64,000 bases of DNA from Hahella chejuensis KCTC 2396 (GCF_000012985.1 NC_007645.1:1240001-1304000); one strand, 5' to 3'. Numbered from the stretch's first letter, positions 38,042 to 47,932 are shown. A program made the numbers and translations. The notes: generated from the sequence alone by a model not told the origin.

Positions 38042-40882
38042 TCATACTCTTTCCGGCTCCGCTGTTTTTTCACTGACTCTGTCCACCAGATAAACAATGC
38101 TGTGATAGTGTACGCCCGCATGCAGGGATAACCCGATTTCGCAACTGCGGCTGTTGGAGAAGCCTTCGCCGCACCCCTTATGCTGTATTTGCGCTTTCAG
38201 CGGCGCCAACGCTGACGCGTTCAATTCGGGATGACTGAAACCTCTGTCGCCGGCGAAACCACAGCAGGTAATATGCTCCGGCGTCACCACTTGGTTGCAG
38301 CAGCGCTTGGCGATCGCCAGGAGCTTTTCGCCAATTCCCATTTTTTGCGCGCTGCAGGTGACATGGATGGCGATGGGCGACTCCTCCTTTTGAATGGTCA
38401 GGCGATCCAGCACGAAGTCGTGGATAAACTCGACGGAATCGTAAATTCGTAATTTCTTCCCGGTCTCCGTTTGCTCTATTGCTTCTTTTAACTTCTGCGT
38501 GCATGGGCTGGCGTCGCAAAAGACGGCAAGTCGTCCGTCTTCGCTGGACGCCAGCAGCGCTTGCGCCAGCTCTTCGGCCTTTTGCCGGGCGCTGTCGGGA
38601 AACCCTTTGCTGGCGAAGGGCAGACCACAACAAAGTTGGCCGGTATTGGGCGGGAAGCGGACCTGAAATCCCGCCTTTTCCAACAAGCGTAAACAGGCCT
38701 CCGTGAGAGAGCGGGTTTCCGCGTCTCCCCGGGCGGGGCCCATGGTGCGGGAAGCGCAGCTGCTGAAATACACAACGTCCGCCGCCTTTTTATCAGTCCG
38801 ACATGGGCTGGCGGCGGTGGGAAGATAAGGGTGCCAGAGGGGTATCCGTTCTTTGCTTAGTTTGCGGGCGGCGTGGCTTAGTTTCGCCATGGCCCCTGCG
38901 CCTAAAATCCGGTGCATGGCGTCTGCGCCGCCCAGCCCCAGGCGCGTAGCCTTGGTCAGCATTGAAAAGTGTTCGGCGGCCCATTGGGCTTTACCCGCTC
39001 GCGCGGTGTTTTTCTGTTTGCGATGCAGACGGGTGAGATCGCCGGTGTTAATGCTCACAGGGCAACTTAGGGCGCATAATCCGCACGCGGCGCAAGTGTC
39101 GTCTCCCGCGTAGTCATAAGCGTCCACCAGCGCTTGTAATTGTTCCGCGTCTTCTCCGCTGGCTTGCAGGCGGGCGATTTCCCGGGACGCGACGATACGC
39201 TGGCGTGGCGTTAAGGTCAGTTCCCGGGAAGGGCAGGCAGGCTCGCAGAATCCACACTCAATGCACTTGTCTATCAGCGGGTCGGCGGCGGGCAGCGGCT
39301 TGAGGTGGCGTAAGTGCGCCTCCGGATCATCGTTGATAATGACCCCGGGATTCAGAATACCTTTGGGGTCGAACAGCGCTTTGATGCGACGCATGACGGC
39401 GTAAGCCTCCGCACCCCATTCCAGTTCAACAAATGGGGCCATATTGCGGCCGGTGCCGTGTTCGGCTTTGAGGGAGCCGCCGAAGCGCACCGCGACCAAT
39501 TGCGCGACTGCATCCATCAGGCCGCGATAACGTTCGATGGCCAGCTCTGACGAAAACTCCTGTGAAAACACAAAATGCAGATTGCCTTCCAGGGCGTGGC
39601 CGAAAATCAACGCATCCGGGTAATCGTACTCATTGAAAAGACGCTGCAACTCCAGGACGCCTTCCGCCAAGTGTTCAATCGGAAATGCAATGTCTTCGAT
39701 GATAACGGTGGTTCCCACTTCCCGAGCCGCTCCCAAGGCGGGAAACAATCCTTTGCGCAGGTTCCACAATTGCGCGCAGTGGTGTGGATCTTTGCTGAAC
39801 GGGACTTGGTTGAGCAGTGAAAACTCATTGAGCAGTTGCTGAATCTGTTGAATCTGCTCGTCCAACGACCAGGCGTCAGCGGCTCGGGTCTCGATTAACA
39901 GCGCCGCCGCGCCGGAGGGCAGGTCGCATACAAACTCAGGCGTTCCGGGCTTGCTCTGCACAGAAGCGAGTCCACGTCGATCAATCAGCTCCACTGCCGC
40001 CACGGGCGAGGCTTTCAGCGCCGCCACCGCCTGACAGGCGATATGGATATCTGGAAAAAACACCAGCGCGGTGGCTTTGTCGGGATGGTCTTCCACCGTG
40101 TTGTAAGTAATGGCGGAAATGAAGCCCAGCGTCCCTTCTGAGCCGATCAGCAGGTGGGCGAGGATGTCTACGGGATCGGTGAAGTCGAGCAGTGCGTTGA
40201 TGCCGTAACCGGTTGTATTTTTCAGGCGATATTTGTGTCGTATTTTCGCCGCCAGCTCGGGCTTGGCGAGAATCTCCGCGCGCAGTTTCGACAGGCCTTG
40301 CAATAGCGCCCCGTGAGTTTGCGCAAAAGCGTTTCGGGAGTCTGAGTCGGCGGTGTCCAAAACGGTTCCGTCCGCCATCACGGCGCGAATATGCGACAGC
40401 GTGTGATAACTATTTTGTTTGGTTCCACAACACATGCCGCTAGCGTTGTTGGCGGCGATTCCTCCAATCTTGGCGGCGTTGATGGAAGCAGGGTCCGGTC
40501 CGATTTTGCGTCGGAAAGGCGCAAGATAGCGATTGGCGTGAGCGCCGATCACACCGGGTTGCAGACGAATCCGAGCTCCATTCTGTTCGATCCGGTGCTC
40601 TCGCCATCCCTGTAATTGCACCAGCACCGAGTCCGTCACCGCCTGACCCGACAGGCTGGTGCCTGCCGCTCTGAAGGTCAGCGCAATGTGATGGGCGTCA
40701 GCCTGCTGTAACAAGCGAATCACTTCATCTTCGTTTTCCACCCGCAACACCAGTTGTGGAATCAGCCGATAAAAGCTGGCGTCCGTCCCATAGGCGAGAC
40801 GACGCAGGGGATCATCGATCACTCTGGCGGCGGGAATGAACTGTCGCACCGCCTGGCTGAAGCGGGTGAAGGACTCAGACAT
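38042..40882 (-). CDS. FAD/Fe-S oxidoreductase, D-lactate dehydrogenase-like (Dld-II type)
   Basis: A 946-residue fusion of a glycolate-oxidase-like FAD domain (PCMH fold, about 20-240, with the GTSLSGQA loop; C-terminal cap ending GSLKAEHGTGRNMAPF), a double 4Fe-4S module (CIECGFCEPACPS and CAACGLCALSCPV) and a C-terminal CCG domain (CCGLPFASKG, CCGFAGDRGF). This matches the quinone-linked D-lactate dehydrogenase of pseudomonads; a D-2-hydroxyglutarate dehydrogenase (YdiJ type) is the alternative. ATG 40882 is preferred because AGAGGA lies eight bases before it. It overlaps the lutC stop by eight bases, so it belongs to the lut operon. Confidence 0.88.
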   Translation of the reverse strand: MSESFTRFSQAVRQFIPAARVIDDPLRRLAYGTDASFYRLIPQLVLRVENEDEVIRLLQQADAHHIALTFRAAGTSLSGQAVTDSVLVQLQGWREHRIEQNGARIRLQPGVIGAHANRYLAPFRRKIGPDPASINAAKIGGIAANNASGMCCGTKQNSYHTLSHIRAVMADGTVLDTADSDSRNAFAQTHGALLQGLSKLRAEILAKPELAAKIRHKYRLKNTTGYGINALLDFTDPVDILAHLLIGSEGTLGFISAITYNTVEDHPDKATALVFFPDIHIACQAVAALKASPVAAVELIDRRGLASVQSKPGTPEFVCDLPSGAAALLIETRAADAWSLDEQIQQIQQLLNEFSLLNQVPFSKDPHHCAQLWNLRKGLFPALGAAREVGTTVIIEDIAFPIEHLAEGVLELQRLFNEYDYPDALIFGHALEGNLHFVFSQEFSSELAIERYRGLMDAVAQLVAVRFGGSLKAEHGTGRNMAPFVELEWGAEAYAVMRRIKALFDPKGILNPGVIINDDPEAHLRHLKPLPAADPLIDKCIECGFCEPACPSRELTLTPRQRIVASREIARLQASGEDAEQLQALVDAYDYAGDDTCAACGLCALSCPVSINTGDLTRLHRKQKNTARAGKAQWAAEHFSMLTKATRLGLGGADAMHRILGAGAMAKLSHAARKLSKERIPLWHPYLPTAASPCRTDKKAADVVYFSSCASRTMGPARGDAETRSLTEACLRLLEKAGFQVRFPPNTGQLCCGLPFASKGFPDSARQKAEELAQALLASSEDGRLAVFCDASPCTQKLKEAIEQTETGKKLRIYDSVEFIHDFVLDRLTIQKEESPIAIHVTCSAQKMGIGEKLLAIAKRCCNQVVTPEHITCCGFAGDRGFSHPELNASALAPLKAQIQHKGCGEGFSNSRSCEIGLSLHAGVHYHSIVYLVDRVSEKTAEPERV

Positions 40883-41549
40883 GGTCGCTTTCCTCTGGAA
40901 CAATCAGAACTACAATTAATCGCTTGGGACCATGGGCGCCGTAGGCCAGCGTTTGCTGAATATCAGCGGTTTTGGAAGGACCGGAGATGAGCAATAAATT
41001 GGTGGGCAAAGCGGCTGTGATTTGGGTTCGATGAAGCGCTTCCGGTAAATCCGCATACAAGTCTTTGGCATGGATAATCAGGCTGTGCGTAGGGGGAACC
41101 AAAGACAGCGCGCGGGGCTCGTCGGGCCCGGTTTTCACCATCAAGGTTCCTGTCTCCGCAACGCCCTTCATGGCCGCGCCGAAACCGCACTGGATGTGAT
41201 TGAACAGCGCGTCTTTGCAGCTCTCGATATTGTTCTCATAGGCGTGCAGCTGTAGTTCGGGATACGCATGCGCCGCCGATTTTAGGCTTTCTCCATGGGG
41301 CGTATTCGGGGCATACGTCACGCTATGGACACCAGTTTCCCGCAAGACTGATAAAAGTCGCCGCGTCCAATTCTCTTCCGTCGCCGTGATCACTTCGGCG
41401 TGCGCCGCATGCAGGTTCTCTGTAAACACGCGAACTTTCTCCGCAACACTGAGCATCGCCGGTGCAGAAGCAGGGGCTTGCACGGGCTGAGAGGGTTGGG
41501 GCTGCCGATAAGTGCGTAGACGATTGAGGATAGCTTCGCGACTACTCAT
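40875..41549 (-). CDS. lutC: Lactate utilization protein C
   Basis: A 224-residue LutC/YkgG-family protein, part of the LutABC complex that oxidises L-lactate to pyruvate. ATG 41549 gives the family N-terminus MSSREAILNRLR; it overlaps the lutB stop by eight bases. Conserved parts are GVAETGTLMVKTGPDEPRALSLVPPTHSLII and ISGPSKTADIQQTLAYGAHGP. The catalytic role of LutC is still not defined in the literature as far as I know. The longer frame to 42014 is not credible because it would lie inside lutB. Confidence 0.93.
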   Translation of the reverse strand: MSSREAILNRLRTYRQPQPSQPVQAPASAPAMLSVAEKVRVFTENLHAAHAEVITATEENWTRRLLSVLRETGVHSVTYAPNTPHGESLKSAAHAYPELQLHAYENNIESCKDALFNHIQCGFGAAMKGVAETGTLMVKTGPDEPRALSLVPPTHSLIIHAKDLYADLPEALHRTQITAALPTNLLLISGPSKTADIQQTLAYGAHGPKRLIVVLIVPEESDHV

Positions 41550-43011
41550 GCCGACCGTGCTCCTGTGATGACGCGTTTGATTGAGAGCGCTGCGCCGCCA
41601 GCTCATGTAAAGAGCGCGCGGCGGGTTTGGGGGCGCTGCGATAGCGGGTCCAGGGACCGATGCGCCTGGGCGCCAGCGCGCGCAGCCGAGTGGCGATGAA
41701 TAGCGCGAGTGCGTACAGCCCGGGCTTATGCAACAGCAACGCCCATAACTTCCAGGTAACGGCTTCCGAGCGTTTGCGTAACGCCCCCTGGCCTCTTGGG
41801 GCCGGTACGGACGTTGGCTCGCTGTTGTTAGATTCATAACGCAGGCGGCGTATGAGGTCCGCCAATGGAATTTTGACCGGACAGGCTTCTCCACAGGCGC
41901 CATTGAGAGAGCAGGCCTTGGTGATAGAGCCCGCCGTGTGCAGACCCCAGATCTGTGGCGACACCACCTGGCCGATGGGGCCGGGATAAGTCGTTCCATA
42001 AGCATGTCCGCCAATGCGGGTATACACCGGGCAGTGGTTCATGCAGGCGCCGCAGCGAATGCAGCGCAGGGTCTGTTGCAGCTGCTTATCCGCGTACATG
42101 CGCGAACGTCCGTTATCCAGCAGTACAACATGCACTTCCTTAGGGCCGTCTTTTTCATCTGGTTTGCGTGGGCTGCTGATCATGTTGAAGTAGGTAGTGA
42201 TGGCCTGTCCGGTGGCGGAGCGGGTGAGCAGCTTCAACAGGGGAGGAATGTCACGCAGGGATTCGACCACTTTTTCAATGCCGCAAAGCGCGATATGCAC
42301 AGGCGGAACAGTGGTGGTCATGCGGCCATTGCCTTCATTTTCCACCAGACAGAGCGTACCCGTCTCCGCGACGGCGAAGTTCACGCCGGAGAGGCCGACG
42401 TCCGCCTCGAAAAATTTCTGGCGCAACACATCGCGCCCAATGCCGATCAGGCGGTCGACGTTTTCGCTATATTCCACGCCGTCTATTTTCTGGTTGAACA
42501 GACGGGCGATCTGCTGTTTGTTCTTGTGAATCGCGGGCATGATGATGTGCGAGGGCGTTTCGTCCGCCAGTTGGACGATGTATTCGCCCATGTCGGTTTC
42601 CAGACACTCGACGCCATGATCGGCCAGGAAATGATTGAGCCCAATCTCCTCCGACGCCATGGATTTACCTTTCACCATTCTGGTGGCGTCATGCTTGTGC
42701 ATGATTTCCAGAATGATGGCGTTGGCCTCCTGCGCGGTCTCCGCCCAGTGCACCTGGATGCCGTTTTCCGTACAGCGCTGTTCGAACTGCTCCAGCAACT
42801 CGGGAAGCTGGCTCAGGCAACGATTGCGGATAGCCTCGCCTTGGGTGCGTAAGGCTTCCAGGCCCTCTTTGTCGGGGAACATGGCGGCGCGTTTGCCCAT
42901 CAGGAAGTCCATGGCTCCCCGGAAATTGGCGCGTAACTCCTGGTCTTGCAGGGCGTCGCCGACGCGCTTGTCGAATTCAAGGTTGACCGTGGCGGGCTCA
43001 AAGCGGCTCAT
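41542..43011 (-). CDS. lutB: Lactate utilization iron-sulfur protein B
   Basis: A 489-residue LutB/YkgF protein. It has the LutB domain (about 60-290, with MVKGKSMASEEIGLN and VNFAVAETGTLCLVENEGNGRM) and a double 4Fe-4S cluster module (CIRCGACMNHCPVY and CSLNGACGEACPVKIP). ATG 43011 overlaps the lutA stop as ATGA and gives the expected N-terminus. The tail after about residue 420 is Arg/Ala/Pro rich and longer than usual. Confidence 0.95.
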   Translation of the reverse strand: MSRFEPATVNLEFDKRVGDALQDQELRANFRGAMDFLMGKRAAMFPDKEGLEALRTQGEAIRNRCLSQLPELLEQFEQRCTENGIQVHWAETAQEANAIILEIMHKHDATRMVKGKSMASEEIGLNHFLADHGVECLETDMGEYIVQLADETPSHIIMPAIHKNKQQIARLFNQKIDGVEYSENVDRLIGIGRDVLRQKFFEADVGLSGVNFAVAETGTLCLVENEGNGRMTTTVPPVHIALCGIEKVVESLRDIPPLLKLLTRSATGQAITTYFNMISSPRKPDEKDGPKEVHVVLLDNGRSRMYADKQLQQTLRCIRCGACMNHCPVYTRIGGHAYGTTYPGPIGQVVSPQIWGLHTAGSITKACSLNGACGEACPVKIPLADLIRRLRYESNNSEPTSVPAPRGQGALRKRSEAVTWKLWALLLHKPGLYALALFIATRLRALAPRRIGPWTRYRSAPKPAARSLHELAAQRSQSNASSQEHGRHE

Positions 43012-43772
43012 TGCGTACGCTCCCATATAAAGGAAGCGATATGTTGCGCTGGGAGCGTCTCTTTGCGTTTTTCCAGAGCGCCGCTGATATTCATCAAACA
43101 ACCGCAGTCGCCGGAAACCAGATCACTGGCGCCGGTGGCGAGCAGGTTGTCGCATTTGTCCTGCACCATCGCGTTGGAAATGTCCGGCGCTTTCACTGCG
43201 AACGTGCCGCCAAATCCGCAACATTCCGAGGCGCGCTCCTGCTGTACGATGGCCACGTTACGCATCTGGCGCAGCAGGGAGATGGCGTCTTGCGCTGTCT
43301 TCATGCCGCGCTGGGCGCTGCAGGAGTTGTGGATGGCCACGGTGGCGGCAGGTCCATGATCCACAAGCCGCACTTTGCAGACATGCGCCAGAAACTCGGT
43401 GAGCTCGTAGGTGCGCGCCGCCAAATCCAGAGCCTGTTTACGCAGGGGCGTATCGGCGAACAGATCCGGGTAGTGATGGCGGAACATGTCCGCACAGGAA
43501 GCAGAAGGAACCACCACCGGCAGACCGCCCTGCAGGCAGGCGATTTGCGCCGCCGCCACTTTGCGCGCCTCATTATCATATCCCGAGTTATAGGCGGGCT
43601 GGCCGCAACAGGACTGCTGTTGCGGATAGATCACTTTCACGCCTTCGCGTTCCAGTAATTGAATGCCCGCCATACCGGCTTCGGGATAGAACAGGTCGAT
43701 GAGGCAGGTGCCGAAAAAATATACCTGCGCAGGCTTTTCCGGATAGGCTCGTTGCATGTCTGATCTCTGCAT
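43008..43772 (-). CDS. lutA: Lactate utilization protein A
   Basis: A 254-residue LutA/YkgE protein made of two cysteine-rich CCG domains (SCCGQPAYNSG at the end of the first, SECCGFGGTFAVK at the end of the second). They bind an Fe-S cluster or mediate electron transfer in the LutABC lactate oxidase. The start is ATG 43772 or ATG 43757; GGGAAG and AGAGA precede them respectively. It is first in the lutABC-dld operon, behind a promoter with a PdhR-type operator. Confidence 0.93.
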   Translation of the reverse strand: MQRSDMQRAYPEKPAQVYFFGTCLIDLFYPEAGMAGIQLLEREGVKVIYPQQQSCCGQPAYNSGYDNEARKVAAAQIACLQGGLPVVVPSASCADMFRHHYPDLFADTPLRKQALDLAARTYELTEFLAHVCKVRLVDHGPAATVAIHNSCSAQRGMKTAQDAISLLRQMRNVAIVQQERASECCGFGGTFAVKAPDISNAMVQDKCDNLLATGASDLVSGDCGCLMNISGALEKRKETLPAQHIASFIWERTQ

Positions 43773-43845
43773 TTGCTTCCCGCGTCTGAATCTAACGGCT
43801 GGTCTATGCTGCTGTTGATTTGCGTCGGGAATTATGGGTTTGATA

Positions 43846-43860
43846 ATTGGTAATACCAAT
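43846..43860. promoter_or_regulatory. PdhR-type operator 1 (perfect palindrome)
   Basis: ATTGGTAATACCAAT is a perfect 15-base palindrome and fits the E. coli PdhR consensus ATTGGTnnnACCAAT exactly. It lies about 20 bases after the predicted lut transcription start, a position suited to repression. Confidence 0.82.
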
Positions 43861-43881
43861 TTACCAGTAGTGCTGGAGCTA

Positions 43882-43910
43882 AAATAACGCGTGCTTCCCG
43901 CTGGTGTCAA
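43882..43910 (-). promoter_or_regulatory. Predicted promoter of lutABC-dld
   Basis: On the minus strand TTGACA (43910-43905) and TTATTT (43887-43882) are 17 bases apart. A second TTGACA sits ten bases further upstream. The -35 is perfect and the -10 is moderate. Confidence 0.6.
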
Positions 43911-44038
43911 TCAGTGTCAAACAGTGTCGACCAACCTTGTGTGCGGCTAATAAATGTACTGGTTGGTGGGGTGTTAATACTTTGGTCTAAGCAATAATGC
44001 GTTTGCAGGACAGTTGTGTTAGCCTGCGCGTCGTTTGG

Positions 44039-44053
44039 ATTGGTCATACCAGT
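44039..44053. promoter_or_regulatory. PdhR-type operator 2
   Basis: ATTGGTCATACCAGT matches TTGGTnnnACCA with one arm position off. It lies nearer pdhR and could serve autoregulation of pdhR-aceEF. Confidence 0.65.
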
Positions 44054-44343
44054 TTGTTGATCATGCCATCAGCGGCGAATCCGCCGCAGTTTCCATAGAA
44101 ACACCAGGACTATAGACGGCGCGCGGGGCGCCGGGGCTATCGGAAAGTGGCCGCATACGCCTCCCGTGCTAAGCTTACTTGCGTACTTCGCTGCGCGCAT
44201 GCTCGGCCTTTTAAGCGCCTGCGGCTAAATGTTCTGACATCCGCCTGCGGGAACTTGATTCCACACTGCGGGGTAAGGGAGCGTCGGAAAGTGAAACATT
44301 TAGCGTCTGTCTGGAGCCATAACACCGTTTCGGTGACATTTTA

Positions 44344-45111
44344 ATGCCTGTAATGAAGCCCCTCAAACAACCCAAGTTGTCGGACGTGATCGTCGACAGC
44401 CTGGAGCAGATGATATTGGAAGGCAGCCTGAAACCAGGTCAGCGGTTGCCTCCCGAGCGGGCGTTGGCGGTGCAGTTTGAAGTATCCAGGCCCTCTGTGC
44501 GAGAGGCTATCCAGAAACTGGAGGCCAAAGGGCTGGTGGTGAGGCGTCAGGGCGGGGGCAATTTTGTGTCCCAGGAACTGGGCGCCAGTTACACCGAGCC
44601 GTTGTTCGCCCTGATCGGGCAGCATCCGGAAGCGCAGTATGACCTGTTGGAGTTCCGTCACGCGCTGGAAGGCGTGGCCGCTTACTACGCCGCGATTCGC
44701 GGGACGGGGGCGGATCGCAAAATTATTGAAAAACGCTACAATGACTGGCTGAACTATCACGAACAACGCGTCTCTGATCTAGAGGCGAAAGCGGATGCGG
44801 AGTTTCATCTGTCCATCGCGGAAGCCGCTCATAATGTGGTGTTGCTTCATACTATGCGCGCATTGTTCACCTTGTTGAAACAGAATATTGTTAGCAACCT
44901 ACATTACCTCTACGAAGAAGAGGCGATGCGGCTGAAAATAAAAGAGCAACACTTTCGCCTGAAAGAAGCCGTACTGGCGAGAGATCCGAACGCCGCGCGA
45001 GCCGCGGCTCACGAGCATCTCGCTTATGTGGAAGAAATCGTATTGGAAAAAGGCAAGGCCGATTCCAGAAACATGCGCTCCCTGCGGCGCCTGCAAAATC
45101 TGGATGAATAA
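44344..45111 (+). CDS. pdhR: Pyruvate dehydrogenase complex repressor PdhR (GntR/FadR family)
   Basis: A 255-residue GntR-family regulator. The N-terminal winged helix (about 8-75, LPPERALAVQFEVSRPSVREAIQKLEAKGLVVRRQGGG) closely follows E. coli PdhR, and the C-terminal FCD ligand domain has QYDLLEFRHALEGVAAYYAA and EAAHNVVLLH. PdhR is released from DNA by pyruvate. Its place directly before aceE and opposite lutABC, with PdhR boxes between, supports the name over LldR, a close relative that responds to lactate. Start is ATG 44344 or ATG 44353; neither has a strong ribosome-binding site. Confidence 0.9.
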   Translation: MPVMKPLKQPKLSDVIVDSLEQMILEGSLKPGQRLPPERALAVQFEVSRPSVREAIQKLEAKGLVVRRQGGGNFVSQELGASYTEPLFALIGQHPEAQYDLLEFRHALEGVAAYYAAIRGTGADRKIIEKRYNDWLNYHEQRVSDLEAKADAEFHLSIAEAAHNVVLLHTMRALFTLLKQNIVSNLHYLYEEEAMRLKIKEQHFRLKEAVLARDPNAARAAAHEHLAYVEEIVLEKGKADSRNMRSLRRLQNLDE

Positions 45112-45262
45112 AAAAATCCTGCCGCGCGACTACTTTTTAAAAGATCCAGATGTGGGTCGATGGGGACTCCGGAACATTTTTTATGGTGCGTTGGCGCTCA
45201 CAAGGCGTCGGCGCGTCCGGTAACACAATTACAATCAATCTAGCTCTACAGGAGTAACCTCT

Positions 45263-47917
45263 ATGCATGATGATGCCGATCCTATTGAAACCCAGGAGTG
45301 GTTGGATTCAATGGAATCCGTCCTGGATGCCGAAGGCGTCGAGCGTGCAACCTACCTGCTGACACGGTTGGCGGAGCGGGCGACGCGCGACGGGACGCAA
45401 TTGCCTTATTCCATTACGACACCCTATCGCAACACTATTCCGCATACTAAAGAAGCGCGTATGCCTGGCGACCTGTTCATGGAGCGCCGCATTCGTTCAT
45501 TGGTGCGCTGGAACGCTCTGGCGATGGTGCTGCGTGCGAACAAGAAGCCTGGCGAGTTGGGCGGACACTTGTCCTCGTTCTCTTCCATCGCCACTCTGTA
45601 CGATGTGGGCTTCAACTATTTCTTCCACGCTGGCGACGACAAGCGCGAAGGCGATTTGATCTACTTCCAGGGTCACACTTCCCCTGGCGTATACGCCCGT
45701 TCTTTCCTGGAAGGCCGCTTCTCTGAAGAGCAGATGGACAACTACCGCAGCGAAGTTGACGGTAACGGTCTGTCCTCTTATCCGCACCCATGGCTGATGC
45801 CTGATTACTGGCAGTTCCCGACGGTATCTATGGGTCTGGGCCCGATTCAGGCGATCTACCAGGCGCACGTGATGAAGTACCTGCACAGCCGTGAGCTGAC
45901 CAATATGGAAGGCCGCAAAGTGTGGTGTTTCGTTGGCGACGGCGAGTGCGACGAGCCTGAAACTCTGGGGGCCATCGGTTTGGCCGGCCGTGAAAAGCTG
46001 GACAACCTGATCTTCGTCATCAACTGTAACCTGCAGCGCCTGGACGGACCGGTGCGCGGCAACGGCAAGATTATCCAGGAACTGGAAGGCATCTTCCGCG
46101 GCGCGGGCTGGAACGTATTGAAAGTCGTCTGGGGACGCCTGTGGGACCCTCTGTTCGAAAAAGACGACCACGGTCTTATGCAGAAGCGTATGGACGAAGC
46201 GGTCGACGGCGAAATGCAGAACTTCAAATCCAATGGCGGCGCTTACACTCGTAAGCACTTCTTTGGTAAGTACCCGGAACTGCAGAAAATGGTTGAGAAC
46301 ATGTCCGACGAGGACATTTACAAGCTCAACCGCGGCGGTCACGACCCCTACAAAGTGTATGCCGCCTATCATAATGCGGTGAACCACAAAGGTCAGCCGA
46401 CTGTTATTCTGGCGCATACCGTGAAGGGTTATGGTTTCGGCGAGCAGGGCGAAGCCCAGAACACCACGCACCAGTTGAAGAAACTGGATATGGAGACAGT
46501 TAAGAAATTCCGCGATCGTTTCGGCGTGCCGATCTCCGACGACGAGATCGAGAACCTGCCTTACTACCGTCCGGCGCCGGATTCTCCTGAAGCGCTGTAC
46601 ATGAAGAAAATGCGTGAAAGCCTGGGCGGCTTCCTGCCCAAGCGCCGCAAAGACTGCCAGCCGCTGCAGATTCCAGGGCTGGATGCATTCGACGCAGTAT
46701 TGAAAGGCAGCGACGGTCGCGAAATCTCCACCACCATGGCGTTTGTGCGCGTGCTCAATGCCTTGGTCAAGGACAAGCAGATCGGCGGTCGCGTTGTTCC
46801 GATCGTCCCTGACGAAGCCCGTACCTTCGGTATGGAGGGCATGTTCCGTCAGTTGGGTATTTATACTTCCGAAGGTCAGAAGTATGTGCCGAATGATCGC
46901 AATCAGATCATGTACTACAAGGAAGACAAGCAAGGTCAGATCCTTGAGGAAGGCATCAACGAGGCGGGCGCCATGTCCGCGTGGATTGCTGCGGCGACAT
47001 CCTACAGCACTAACGATTACCCGTTGATCCCGTTCTACATTTACTACTCCATGTTCGGCTTCCAGCGCGTTGGCGACTTGGCCTGGGCGGCTGGCGATAT
47101 GCGCGCGCGCGGCTTCCTGTTGGGCGGCACCGCTGGCCGCACTACGCTGAACGGGGAAGGTTTGCAGCATCAGGATGGCCACAGCCACATTATTTCAGCG
47201 ACTATCCCGAACTGCGTTTCCTATGATCCGACTTACGGTTACGAAGTTGCGGTTATCGTTCGCGACGGTCTGCGTCGTATGTATGGCGAAAACGAAAACG
47301 TCTACTACTACCTGACGCTGATGAACGAGAACTATGAGCATCCCGCCATGCCCGAAGGCGCCGAAGAAGGCATCCTGAAAGGGATGTACCTGTTCGAAGA
47401 AGGCGCGAAAGACGGCAAGGCGCGCGTTCAGTTGCTGGGTTGCGGCGCTATCTTCAACGAAGTGCGCGCAGCGGCGAAACTGCTGAAAGACGATTTCAGC
47501 ATCGACAGCGACATCTGGTCCGTCACCAGCTTCACCGAGCTGGCTCGCGAAGGCCATCACGTCCGTCGCTGGAACATGCTGCATCCAGAAGAGCCGCGTC
47601 GCGAGAGCTACGTGAAGCAGTGTCTGAAAGATCGCGAAGGTCCGGTGATCGCTTCTACCGATTACATGCGTCTGTTCGCCGATCAGGTGCGTCAGTTCAT
47701 TCCGCAGCAGACCGTACACGTGCTGGGTACAGACGGGTTTGGCCGCAGCGACACTCGCGAGAAGCTGAGACGTCATTTCGAAGTCGACCGTTACTACGTT
47801 GCGGTGGCTGCGCTGGATTGTCTGGCTCGCGAAGACAAGATCGAACGTTCTGTGGTGACTGAAGCGATCCGCAAATACGGCATTGATCCTAACAAACCGA
47901 ACCCAATCTACGCCTGA
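45263..47917 (+). CDS. aceE: Pyruvate dehydrogenase E1 component (homodimeric)
   Basis: E1p decarboxylates pyruvate with thiamine diphosphate and passes the acetyl group to the E2 lipoyl arms. The 884-residue homodimeric type shows the ThDP/Mg motif GDGECDEPETLG...NCNLQRLDGPV (about 232-272), the active-site His region HTVKGYGFGEQGEAQNTTHQ and the C-terminal domain with TDGFGRSDTREKLRRHFEVD. CAGGAG precedes the ATG. It follows pdhR by 151 bases and precedes aceF by 15, the usual pdhR-aceE-aceF order; lpd is not next. Confidence 0.98.
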   Translation: MHDDADPIETQEWLDSMESVLDAEGVERATYLLTRLAERATRDGTQLPYSITTPYRNTIPHTKEARMPGDLFMERRIRSLVRWNALAMVLRANKKPGELGGHLSSFSSIATLYDVGFNYFFHAGDDKREGDLIYFQGHTSPGVYARSFLEGRFSEEQMDNYRSEVDGNGLSSYPHPWLMPDYWQFPTVSMGLGPIQAIYQAHVMKYLHSRELTNMEGRKVWCFVGDGECDEPETLGAIGLAGREKLDNLIFVINCNLQRLDGPVRGNGKIIQELEGIFRGAGWNVLKVVWGRLWDPLFEKDDHGLMQKRMDEAVDGEMQNFKSNGGAYTRKHFFGKYPELQKMVENMSDEDIYKLNRGGHDPYKVYAAYHNAVNHKGQPTVILAHTVKGYGFGEQGEAQNTTHQLKKLDMETVKKFRDRFGVPISDDEIENLPYYRPAPDSPEALYMKKMRESLGGFLPKRRKDCQPLQIPGLDAFDAVLKGSDGREISTTMAFVRVLNALVKDKQIGGRVVPIVPDEARTFGMEGMFRQLGIYTSEGQKYVPNDRNQIMYYKEDKQGQILEEGINEAGAMSAWIAAATSYSTNDYPLIPFYIYYSMFGFQRVGDLAWAAGDMRARGFLLGGTAGRTTLNGEGLQHQDGHSHIISATIPNCVSYDPTYGYEVAVIVRDGLRRMYGENENVYYYLTLMNENYEHPAMPEGAEEGILKGMYLFEEGAKDGKARVQLLGCGAIFNEVRAAAKLLKDDFSIDSDIWSVTSFTELAREGHHVRRWNMLHPEEPRRESYVKQCLKDREGPVIASTDYMRLFADQVRQFIPQQTVHVLGTDGFGRSDTREKLRRHFEVDRYYVAVAALDCLAREDKIERSVVTEAIRKYGIDPNKPNPIYA

Positions 47918-47932
47918 TAGAAGGAGACTGAC

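Larger units (their letters stand above)
43773..44343. promoter_or_regulatory. Divergent lutA-pdhR control region
   Basis: This 571-bp region separates the lut-dld operon from pdhR. It holds the lut promoter, two PdhR-type palindromes and, nearer pdhR, a CTAAATGTT/AACATTTAG inverted repeat about 65 bases apart (left arm near 44225) plus a repeated CGGAAAGTG. I found no convincing -35/-10 for pdhR and no coding frame worth keeping. Confidence 0.65.

Noticed and set aside
41938-42852. 304-codon plus-strand frame
   Set aside because: Antisense to lutB, with no family features; His/Gln/Phe/Ala-rich composition is typical of an antisense shadow.
45497-47188. Very long (563-codon) minus-strand frame
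   Set aside because: It is entirely antisense to aceE, whose identity is certain; long antisense frames arise from strong codon bias.
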